From assembly GCA_013821825.1 (NCBI GenBank), contig PNJK01000003.1, forward strand, positions 36,094 through 100,093: a stretch of DNA of 64,000 bases. Reading direction: 5' to 3'. The first letter of the stretch is position 1. Every line of letters starts with the position of its first letter. The notes below the pieces were generated by a model, which saw only the letters and a list, made by a program, of their open reading frames with translations, did no database searches and was not told the origin of the DNA. This document shows, piece by piece, positions 44,479 through 51,824 of the stretch. This DNA comes from Rhodobacter sp. (GTDB taxonomy: Bacteria; Pseudomonadota; Alphaproteobacteria; Rhodobacterales; Rhodobacteraceae). The translations under genes were made by a program, and so were the position numbers.

Positions 44479-46788
44479 CTAGCGCTTTGGTCCTTTCGGC
44501 GGCACGAAGCGCTTGGAGGTGTCCTTTGCATCCGCCTTCGGCTTTGCGGGCCGGGGAGCCGCCTTGTCAAAGGGCTTCTTTCCCCCCCCCGCATAGCTTT
44601 TGAAGCCACCGGCTTTTGGCGGGCCGTCACGCTTTACGAACGGACGGGCATCGTCGCCCTTGGGGGCATAGGGCTTGCGCGCCGGACGGTCGCCATCTTC
44701 GCGTGGCTTGAACCCCTCGCCGCGCGGCTTGAAGCCCTCGCCTTTCGGCTTGTAGCCGGTGCCTTCGGCCGAGTGGCTTTTGTAGCCCTCCGCCCGCGCA
44801 GGCTTCCCGGCGGCCCCGCCATGGCTTTTGAACCCACCAGCACGCGGCGTGGTTTTCTGGTCCGGCGACCAGCGCGGCTTTTTGGGTGCGCCGTCATCAC
44901 CGTCGGTCGTGCGGGGGGCGCGATACTCGTCACGGGCAGGGCGTGGGCTGTCGTCGCGCCGGGCAAAGGGCTTCGGCTTGTCCTGCCAGTCTGGCTTGGC
45001 ATAGGCGGGCTTGGCATAGGCGGGTTTCGCTGCAGCAGCCGGGCGCGGGCTGTCGTCGCGCTTGACGTAAGGCTTCTTCGCCGGCTCAGGACGCGGGGCG
45101 GAAGCCGCCTCTTCCTCGACCACGCGCGACGGCTTCGGCGCATAGGCGGGTTTTTCCCGACGTTCGGGCCGTTCAAACCGCGGAGCACTGCGCGGGCGGT
45201 CCAGATCGGGTTCGCCCTCGATCCGTTCCATCATGAGGTCGCGGTCCAGCTCGACCGAGGCGCCAAACTTGCCGGCAGCAGCCTCGGCGATCTGCACAAA
45301 GGTTTCATCCTCGCGCACACGGATCGCGCCGATGCCATCCTTGGCGATGCCGCCTGCCTCGCAGATCTTCGGCAAGAGCCAACGCGCCTCGGCCCGGCCC
45401 GCGCGGCCAACCGACAGGCGGAACCAGACCGAAGGTCCGAACTCTCCGCGTTCGCGCGGGGGGCCGGATGGCGGGGTGGCCTGGTCGGAAGACAGCACCT
45501 CTGGCGCCGATCGTCCTTCGCGCCACAGCCGCACGAAACCAGCGGCGACAGCCTCGGGGCCGAACCGGTCGATCAGGCCCTGCGCCAGGTCGGTCTCGTC
45601 GCCGGCACCAGCCAGCAGGGCCGGATGTTCCATGATCCGCAGGTCATCCTTGGCCTGTACGTCATCGGCACCCGGGGCGCTGCCCCATTCGGCCACGACC
45701 TTTGCGCCAGACAGCAGGCGCTGGGCCTTCTTGAATTCCGCAGGTGCCACGATCAACGCCGACACGCCCTTCTTCCCGGCCCGCCCGGTGCGTCCCGACC
45801 GGTGCAGCAGGGTTTCCGAGTTAGACGGCAGATCGGCGTGGATCACCAGTTCCAGCCCCGGCAGGTCAATGCCCCGAGCGGCAACGTCGGTCGCGATGCA
45901 GACCCTTGCGCGACCGTCGCGCAGCGCCTGCAGCGCATGGGTGCGTTCCTGCTGGGAAAGTTCCCCGGACAGCGCCACGACCTGAAAGCCCCGGTTGCCC
46001 ATCCGCGCCATCAGATGGTTCACGTTCACCCGGGTCTTGCAGAACACGATCGCTGTCTGAGCCTCGTAGAAGCGCAGGATGTTGAAGATCGCGTGCTCGC
46101 GGTCGCGCACCGCCACACTGTAGGCGCGGTATTCGATGTCGACATGCTGCTTCGCCTCACCCTGCGCGACGATACGAAGGGCATCTTTCTGGAAAGTGCC
46201 CGCCAGCTTTTCGATTTCCTTCGGCACGGTGGCCGAGAACATCAGCGTGCGCCGTTCCGGCGGAGCGGCGGCAAGAATGAACTCCAGATCCTCGGCGAAG
46301 CCAAGGTCCAGCATCTCGTCGGCTTCGTCCAGAACGGCGGCTTTCAGGCCCGACAGATCAAGGCTGCGACGTTCAATATGATCGCGCAAGCGGCCTGGCG
46401 TACCGACGACGATATGCGCCCCGCGTTCCAGCGCCCGCTTTTCGGTGCGATAATCCATGCCGCCGACGCAGGTGGCAATCTTGGCCCCGGCCCCGGCATA
46501 AAGCCATTCCAGTTCCCGCGCGACCTGCAGAGCCAGTTCCCGCGTCGGAGCGATGATCAGCGATAGCGGCACGTCCGCAAACAGCAGGCGGTCCTGTCCG
46601 CCCAGGATTTCCGGTGCGATGGCCAGACCAAAGGCCACCGTCTTGCCCGAACCGGTCTGCGCCGACACCAGCATGTCGCGCCCGGCGACGCCTTCGGCCA
46701 GAACGGCCGCCTGCACGGCGGTCAGGGCCTCATAGCCCCTTTCCGCCAAAGCCTGCGCCAGCGGCGCGGCCACGTTTGTCATCGTCAT
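44479..46788 (-). CDS. DEAD-box RNA helicase with long basic C-terminal tail (DeaD/CsdA-like)
   Basis: The 769-residue helicase has AQTGSGKT (43-50), PTRELALQ, TPGR, DEAD (154-157), SAT, ATDVAARGID and HRSGRTGRAGKKG. A DbpA-type RNA-binding domain (about residues 465-560) follows, then about 200 residues of low-complexity Lys/Arg/Pro/Gly sequence with near-repeats (AKPAYAKPAYAK; KPRGEGFKPRG). Such enzymes help ribosome assembly and cold adaptation. The ATG at 46788 has GGAAAG upstream. A G9 homopolymer at 44582-44590 lies in the tail coding region. Confidence 0.93.
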   Translation of the reverse strand: MTMTNVAAPLAQALAERGYEALTAVQAAVLAEGVAGRDMLVSAQTGSGKTVAFGLAIAPEILGGQDRLLFADVPLSLIIAPTRELALQVARELEWLYAGAGAKIATCVGGMDYRTEKRALERGAHIVVGTPGRLRDHIERRSLDLSGLKAAVLDEADEMLDLGFAEDLEFILAAAPPERRTLMFSATVPKEIEKLAGTFQKDALRIVAQGEAKQHVDIEYRAYSVAVRDREHAIFNILRFYEAQTAIVFCKTRVNVNHLMARMGNRGFQVVALSGELSQQERTHALQALRDGRARVCIATDVAARGIDLPGLELVIHADLPSNSETLLHRSGRTGRAGKKGVSALIVAPAEFKKAQRLLSGAKVVAEWGSAPGADDVQAKDDLRIMEHPALLAGAGDETDLAQGLIDRFGPEAVAAGFVRLWREGRSAPEVLSSDQATPPSGPPRERGEFGPSVWFRLSVGRAGRAEARWLLPKICEAGGIAKDGIGAIRVREDETFVQIAEAAAGKFGASVELDRDLMMERIEGEPDLDRPRSAPRFERPERREKPAYAPKPSRVVEEEAASAPRPEPAKKPYVKRDDSPRPAAAAKPAYAKPAYAKPDWQDKPKPFARRDDSPRPARDEYRAPRTTDGDDGAPKKPRWSPDQKTTPRAGGFKSHGGAAGKPARAEGYKSHSAEGTGYKPKGEGFKPRGEGFKPREDGDRPARKPYAPKGDDARPFVKRDGPPKAGGFKSYAGGGKKPFDKAAPRPAKPKADAKDTSKRFVPPKGPKR

Positions 46789-47138
46789 GGATGTCTTTCC
46801 AAAGGGGGGCGCATGGTGCGCCCGATAAGCCAAACGGCCTCTGTCCCTTTGGTGCGGGCCTCCTCGCCCGCGACCTGGAATCCTGGCCGTCCGGGGCCAC
46901 TATCCGAAATGGCGCACGCTGTATAGGGCCGATGCCCGGAAAACCGAAGGCCGCGCCCCTTGCGGGTGCGCGGCCTTTGGGTAGTGGCGCCCAGTTGAGG
47001 CATTGAATGCTCACGGATGCATGCCTCAAGCACGATCTGTTGAGATAACCGGCATCCGAATTCCGGAAGAACGCCAGAAATTGTCACTTCGTTCCGATCC
47101 ACCGCTGTCTTCCCGGATCGGTCTGTCCAACATCCAGA
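46789..47138. other. Intergenic region upstream of the helicase
   Basis: This 350-bp non-coding stretch probably contains the helicase promoter and a long leader. A strong hairpin lies at 46947-46977. The stretch before the insertion-sequence fragment (46982-47138) has no recognisable gene. Confidence 0.4.
46947..46977. terminator. Strong GC hairpin in the helicase leader region
   Basis: AAGGCCGCGC at 46947-46956 pairs perfectly with GCGCGGCCTT at 46968-46977 around an 11-base loop. On the minus strand it is followed by CGGTTTTCC. It lies about 160 bp upstream of the helicase start and could be a terminator of an upstream transcript or a structured leader element; long structured leaders are known for cold-shock helicases, but no such function is shown here. 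Confidence 0.45.
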
Positions 47139-47221
47139 TGTGAGATCTCAGAAGGCTGTTCACCCGGCGCGGGGTCAGGCAGCAATCGCCAAACTCCAGC
47201 CGCGAACCCCACAGGATGAAC
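47139..47221 (+). mobile_element. Fragment of an IS481-type insertion-sequence end (left copy)
   Basis: The 83-bp segment starting TGTGAGATCTCAG matches the sequence at 60991-61073, in inverted orientation, at about 73 of 83 positions by eye. In the right copy this segment is directly followed by a transposase start (MNDPHHRAIG); here similarity ends at the second codon. It stops 20 bp short of the narR stop codon. It is an inactive insertion-sequence scar. Confidence 0.8.
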
Positions 47222-47241
47222 ACCCTGATGAGAAATCACAT

Positions 47242-47982
47242 CTAGGCGGTCGCCTTTGGCAAGGACGCGGCTTCTGTCGTCGGCGACGGGTCGGGCCCGT
47301 CCATGAGCATGTCCAGCTTGGCAATCTTCATCAGCTTGATCGGGTCGGTGATGATGACGCGGGTTCCGTCGACCTTGAGGCCGTCCTCTTCCAACCCGCG
47401 CAGCGCGCGGCTCAGGTTTTCTGCGGTCATGCCCAGATAGCTGGCGAGAAGGCGCTTCTCCACCGGAAGCTGATAGCTGCGCACGTCGCCGGCCAGTTGC
47501 GCCTGACGCATCAGATAGGATGCGATCCTTTCGCGGGAATTCCTCAGCTTCATGCCCTTGGCGTGGCGCACGACCGCACGGTAGCAGCCGGCAAGTTCAT
47601 CCACGATCGCATGGGCAAAGCCGCGGTCATCGCGAAACGCCTGGCGCAGGTTCGCCGAGGGCAAGAGCATGATGCGTGATCGTTCGAGCGTGCGGGCGGA
47701 CATAAGGCAGGGCGCGTCACGGATCGTTGCGGCGAGGATGAAAGTGCCTATGGGCTTGATCACCGACATTGTGGTCTCACGGTCACCCCAACTGGCAAAA
47801 AGCTCGACCTGGCCATCCAGCAGGATGTGCAGGAAATCGGCCGGTTCTCCCTGCCGGATCATCGTCAGGCTTTCGGGGAAATGTTGGACATAGACGCCAC
47901 GCGTCAGTTGCTCATAGCACTGCTGCGACATGTCGCGAAACAGCGACAGGCGACGAATCTCGGCCAGGTCTGTTGGTCTCAT
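47242..47982 (-). CDS. narR: Crp/Fnr-family regulator of nitrate respiration, NarR-like
   Basis: The 246-residue Crp/Fnr protein has a cyclic-nucleotide-like beta barrel (about 25-140), dimer helix and C-terminal helix-turn-helix with TAENLSRALRGL, keeping the E-x-x-S-R residues that read TTGA half-sites in FNR. The four iron-sulphur cysteines of FNR are absent (only C22 near the N-terminus), so it is not an oxygen-sensing Fe-S FNR. In Paracoccus a cluster-free Fnr relative, NarR, sits next to narKGHJI and responds to nitrate/nitrite; position and features fit. GAGGAG precedes the ATG at 47982. Confidence 0.82.
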   Translation of the reverse strand: MRPTDLAEIRRLSLFRDMSQQCYEQLTRGVYVQHFPESLTMIRQGEPADFLHILLDGQVELFASWGDRETTMSVIKPIGTFILAATIRDAPCLMSARTLERSRIMLLPSANLRQAFRDDRGFAHAIVDELAGCYRAVVRHAKGMKLRNSRERIASYLMRQAQLAGDVRSYQLPVEKRLLASYLGMTAENLSRALRGLEEDGLKVDGTRVIITDPIKLMKIAKLDMLMDGPDPSPTTEAASLPKATA

Positions 47983-48016
47983 CTTTGCTCCTCTGGCCCG
48001 ATGGTTTGCAGTGGAC

Positions 48017-48030
48017 TTGATAAATGTCAA
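48017..48030. promoter_or_regulatory. FNR/NarR-type box upstream of narR
   Basis: TTGATAAATGTCAA fits TTGA-N6-TCAA, with one base different from TTGAT-N4-ATCAA. It is 35-48 bp upstream of the narR ATG, a position that suggests autoregulation. Confidence 0.7.
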
Positions 48031-48152
48031 GCGTGAGAGGCAAACCCGGCAACCCTCGAACGGCGGCTCAACGATCGCGGACTGACGGAAATCTCCGGCG
48101 AAACCGATACGTGTCAAGGCGTGTCACTTCGTGGGCAATCCACACCACCGGC

Positions 48153-48166
48153 TTGATCTGGGTCAA
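48153..48166. promoter_or_regulatory. FNR/NarR-type box upstream of the usp-nar operon
   Basis: TTGATCTGGGTCAA has the same TTGAT-N4-GTCAA form as the box at 48017. It lies 58-71 bp upstream of the uspA start and is probably the activator site for the long nar transcript. Confidence 0.75.
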
Positions 48167-48223
48167 GCAAACCGGGCCAAAGCCACCGTCAATTGGCGGC
48201 GATTTACGGTCCGGGAGAAACCC

Positions 48224-48712
48224 ATGGAAATCATGCTTGCCTATGACGACTCGCGAAATGCGCGGATTGCGCTGGAGACTGTCCGGCAGATGTTTGCGGC
48301 GCTGAAGCCCACGATCACGCTGATTTCGGTGGTCGAGGATATCGGTTCCACCACTGCTGAAGCCGATGACATGTTCAACGAGCAATTCGCCGCCCAGAAG
48401 GCAGCGACGGATGCGGCAGCGGCGGAACTGGGGGCGCAAGGCATCGAGGCCCGCGTCATCATCGCTGAGGGCGACGCGCGCAAGATGATCCTGCGCGCGA
48501 CCGAAGAGAAGAACCCGGACCTTCTGGTCATGGCACGCCACAGTCACCAGCCCGACAGCGGACCCTTTGGCTTCATCACCAAGCGCCTCGACGCGCTGGT
48601 CGAAGAGTTCGACCACATGACTTTCGGTTCGGTCTCGGCCTTTCTGGCCCGGCGGGTAAAATGCCCGCTCCTGATCATTCCGACACCCGACCTGCCCAAG
48701 GGCGAGCGGTAA
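48224..48712 (+). CDS. Universal stress protein (UspA family)
   Basis: The 162-residue UspA-fold protein starts MEIMLAYDDSRNARIALETV and ends with HMTFGSVSAFLARRVKCPLLIIP, the region that binds ATP-phosphate in the ATP-binding Usp subgroup, although the exact G-2x-G-9x-G spacing is not clear here. It is the first gene behind the FNR-type box and is 15 bp from narK1, so it should be induced with nitrate respiration. Oxygen-limited Usp proteins are known in other bacteria; its role in this operon is not established. Confidence 0.87.
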   Translation: MEIMLAYDDSRNARIALETVRQMFAALKPTITLISVVEDIGSTTAEADDMFNEQFAAQKAATDAAAAELGAQGIEARVIIAEGDARKMILRATEEKNPDLLVMARHSHQPDSGPFGFITKRLDALVEEFDHMTFGSVSAFLARRVKCPLLIIPTPDLPKGER

Positions 48713-48727
48713 TCCAGGGGAACATCC

Positions 48728-50371
48728 ATGCAAGTTTCTGATCTATTCCGCGTCCGCAACAAGGACATCCAGGCGCTGCACCTGACCTGGATCGCTTTTT
48801 TCATCTGCTTCTACGTCTGGTTCAACATGGCGCCGCTGGCATCCTCGATGCTGGCCTCGGCGGATTGGCTGACCAAGGATGACCTTCGCCTCTTTGCCAT
48901 AGCCAACGTCGCGCTGACCATTCCGGCGCGCATCCTCGTCGGCATGGCGCTGGACAGATGGGGCCCGCGCCGGGTGTTTTCGGTGCTGATGGTCGCCACG
49001 TCCATCCCGACATTCGTCTTCGCTTTCGGCGAAACGCGCGAGCAGCTTTTCGTCTCGCGTCTGGTGCTGTCGTCGGTCGGCGCCTCGTTCGTGGTCGGCA
49101 TCCACATGACCGCGCTGTGGTTCAAGCCGCGCGACATCGGCTTTGCCGAGGGCTTCTATGCCGGCTGGGGCAACTTCGGTTCGGCCGCGGCGGCGATGAC
49201 CATTCCGACGGTGGCGCTGGTGGTCTACGGCGGGCCGGACGGCTGGCGCTGGGCGATTGCCACCTCGGGCGCGATCATGGCGGCCTACGGCGTGTTCTAC
49301 TGGTTCGCCATCACCGACGGGCCCAGCAAGGACACGCACAAGAAGCCGCGCAAGGCATCGGCGCTGGAAGTGTCCAGTTGGCGCGATCTGGTGATGCTGT
49401 GCCTCTTCACCGTGCCCATGGTCGGCGTCCTGTCGATCGTCGTGTACCGGTTGCAGCTGATGGGCTATGTCGATGGCATCACGGCGGCGATCGGCTATGG
49501 CGCCATCGCGGTCATCGTGACCTATCAGGTCTGGCTGGCGATCAAGGTCAATGTGCCGATCCTGAAAAAGGGCGTGCCGGCAGATGACCGCTATCCCTTC
49601 TCGTCGGTCGCCGCGCTGAACCTGACCTATTTCGCCAACTTCGGCGCCGAACTGGCCGTGGTGTCGATGCTGCCGATGTTCTTTCAGGAGACCTGGGGCC
49701 TGACGCCCGTGGCCGCCGGCATGATCGCCTCGACTTTCGCGTTCGTGAACCTGTTCGCCCGGCCGATGGGTGGTCTGGTGTCCGACCGCATGGGCAACCG
49801 CCGCTTCGTGATGCTGGCCTACATGTTCGGCATCGGCGTGGGCTTCGTGATGATGGGGCTGATGGACAGCCGCTGGCCGCTGGTCGTCGCTGTCGCCGTC
49901 ACCGTCGGCAGTTCCTTCTTCGTGCAAGGGGCCGAGGGGGCGACCTTTGGCATCATCCCCTCGATCAAGCGCAGGGTCACCGGGCAGATCGCCGGCATGG
50001 CCGGGGCTTATGGCAACGTTGGTGCGGTCTTCTATCTGTTCGTGTTCATGTTCGTCGATTCCTCAACCTTCTTCCTCATCATCGCTGCCGGTGCCTTCAT
50101 CAGTTGGACAGCCTGTCTGATCTGGCTGAAGGAACCCGAGGGCGGCTTTGACGACGAATACATGCTGTCCTCGGTCGATCACGCCATCGCGGCCGAGGCA
50201 AAGCTGAAACGCGACACCGAGGCCGATCTGGCGGGGTTGCTCGGGGGGACAAGGGTCGCCCTGGCGGACCGCGGCAACGGGCTGACCGTGACCGCCAGTT
50301 TCTCGAACATTGACGAATTGCGCAATGCTATCGCCCGGCTGGGCGGCGGCAAGTCGCGCCCGGCGTCCTGA
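48728..50371 (+). CDS. narK1: Nitrate/nitrite transporter NarK1-type (proposed nitrate/proton symporter)
   Basis: The 547-residue major facilitator has twelve membrane segments and nitrate-porter motifs: WFKPRDIGFAEGFYAGWGNFGSAAAA in the first half and GAEGATFGIIPS..GQIAGMAGAYGNVGAV in the second. It resembles the NarK1 half of Paracoccus NarK, which imports nitrate with protons to start respiration. After the last helix a cytoplasmic tail of about 80 residues (VDHAIAAEAKLKRDTEADLAG...) is not part of the usual fold. It is followed by narK2 31 bp later. Confidence 0.88.
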   Translation: MQVSDLFRVRNKDIQALHLTWIAFFICFYVWFNMAPLASSMLASADWLTKDDLRLFAIANVALTIPARILVGMALDRWGPRRVFSVLMVATSIPTFVFAFGETREQLFVSRLVLSSVGASFVVGIHMTALWFKPRDIGFAEGFYAGWGNFGSAAAAMTIPTVALVVYGGPDGWRWAIATSGAIMAAYGVFYWFAITDGPSKDTHKKPRKASALEVSSWRDLVMLCLFTVPMVGVLSIVVYRLQLMGYVDGITAAIGYGAIAVIVTYQVWLAIKVNVPILKKGVPADDRYPFSSVAALNLTYFANFGAELAVVSMLPMFFQETWGLTPVAAGMIASTFAFVNLFARPMGGLVSDRMGNRRFVMLAYMFGIGVGFVMMGLMDSRWPLVVAVAVTVGSSFFVQGAEGATFGIIPSIKRRVTGQIAGMAGAYGNVGAVFYLFVFMFVDSSTFFLIIAAGAFISWTACLIWLKEPEGGFDDEYMLSSVDHAIAAEAKLKRDTEADLAGLLGGTRVALADRGNGLTVTASFSNIDELRNAIARLGGGKSRPAS

Positions 50372-50402
50372 TATCAATTTGCAGTCCCGAAAGGACCCCA
50401 TC

Positions 50403-51758
50403 ATGCCACAAGACACAGAAAAGGCGGGCGGCACCTGGCTGCCAGCCTGGGAACCCGAGAAGGCCGCTTTCTGGGAATCGCAGGGCAAGGCGCGTGCCTG
50501 GACCACGCTGATCCTGACCACCGCCGCGCTGACCATGGCCTTCATCACCTGGTTCCTGGTCTCGGCTCTGGTCGTGCGCCTGCCGCAGATCGGCTTTCAG
50601 TTCACCCCAAGCCAGCTGTTCTGGCTGGCGGCGATGCCGGGCCTTGCGGGCGGCACCTTGCGCCTGATCCACATGTTTCTGGTGCCGATCTGGGGCACGA
50701 GACATGTTGTGTCGCTGAGCACCCTGTCGCTGCTGATCCCGCTGGTCGGCTGGTTCTATGCGGTGCAGAACCCGGCGACGCCCTATTGGGTGCTGATGCT
50801 GCTGGCCTTCCTTGCGGGTCTAGGCGGCGGCAACTTCTCCAGCTTCATGCCCTCGACCAGCATGTTCTTCCCCAAGCGCCTGCAAGGCACGGCGCTGGCC
50901 ATTCAGGCCGGGATCGGCAACTTCGGCGTCTCGATCGTGCAGTTCGTGACACCTTGGGTGATCGGCTTCGCGCTGCTGGGCGGCATGGCCTGGGTCGGAG
51001 AGCCGCAGACCATGGTCAAGGCCGGGGTTGAAAGCCAGGTCTACCTGCAGAACGCACCGCTGGTGATGATCCCCTTCGTGGCCGTCTTTGGCATCACCGC
51101 CTGGCTGTTCCTTAAGTCGATCCCGATCACGTCGAACTTTTCCGAACAGTTCGACATCTTCCGGTCGGGCAATACCTGGGCGCAGACCTCGCTTTACATC
51201 ATGACCTTCGGGGCCTTCTCGGGCCTGGCCGCCACTTTTCCGCTCTTGATCCGCTCGATCTATGGCGAATATGACGGCGCACCCGATCCGCTCGCCTGGG
51301 CGTTCTGGGGGCCGCTGGTCGGATCGGCCAGCCGGGTCATCGCCGGCCCCGTCGCCGACAAGTTCGGCGGCGCGCGGGTGACGCATTGGGCGGGCCTCGG
51401 GATGCTGGTTTTCGCAGGTTATGTCGCCTGGACGGTGACCACGGTGGACAGCCTTGACTCGTTCCCGATCTTCGTGGCGGCGATGCTGGCGCTGTTCTTC
51501 TTTGCCGGCGTCGGCAACGCCTCGACCTTCAAGCAGATGCCGATGCTGTTCCCGCCGCGTCAGGCCGGAGGCGTGATCGGCTTTACCGCCGCCATCGCCG
51601 CCTATGGCCCGTTCTTCTTCGGCATGCTGTTCGCCTGGTCCTTCGGCGCCTTCGCCTCGGCCGCGCCGGTGTTCTGGGGGCTGACCGCCTTCTTCGCCTT
51701 CAACGTGGTCCTGAACTGGACCCTCTATGCCCGCCGCGGCGCGCCCTACCCCTGCTGA
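50403..51758 (+). CDS. narK2: Nitrate/nitrite antiporter NarK2-type
   Basis: The protein is 451 residues from the ATG at 50403 (AAAGGA upstream). Its nitrate signature AGLGGGNFSSFMPSTSMFFPKRLQGTALA...AGIGNFGVS closely follows Escherichia coli NarK, and a second motif, AGVGNASTFKQMPMLFP, is present. It should exchange cytoplasmic nitrite for nitrate during steady respiration. In Paracoccus the two carrier types are fused into one 24-helix protein; here they are separate genes in the same order. Confidence 0.9.
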   Translation: MPQDTEKAGGTWLPAWEPEKAAFWESQGKARAWTTLILTTAALTMAFITWFLVSALVVRLPQIGFQFTPSQLFWLAAMPGLAGGTLRLIHMFLVPIWGTRHVVSLSTLSLLIPLVGWFYAVQNPATPYWVLMLLAFLAGLGGGNFSSFMPSTSMFFPKRLQGTALAIQAGIGNFGVSIVQFVTPWVIGFALLGGMAWVGEPQTMVKAGVESQVYLQNAPLVMIPFVAVFGITAWLFLKSIPITSNFSEQFDIFRSGNTWAQTSLYIMTFGAFSGLAATFPLLIRSIYGEYDGAPDPLAWAFWGPLVGSASRVIAGPVADKFGGARVTHWAGLGMLVFAGYVAWTVTTVDSLDSFPIFVAAMLALFFFAGVGNASTFKQMPMLFPPRQAGGVIGFTAAIAAYGPFFFGMLFAWSFGAFASAAPVFWGLTAFFAFNVVLNWTLYARRGAPYPC

Positions 51759-51767
51759 ACCCGAACT

Positions 51768-51793
51768 TGCGCGCCGAAGCCCTTCGGCGCGCA
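51768..51793. terminator. Perfect 11-bp hairpin between narK2 and narG
   Basis: TGCGCGCCGAA at 51768-51778 pairs with TTCGGCGCGCA at 51783-51793 around GCCC. It starts 9 bp after narK2 and ends 31 bp before narG. There is no U-tract. It may act as an RNA-processing or stabilising element that separates transporter from enzyme expression. Confidence 0.6.
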
Positions 51794-51824
51794 GCCCCTT
51801 CCCCGCGATACCCGGAGCCACGCC

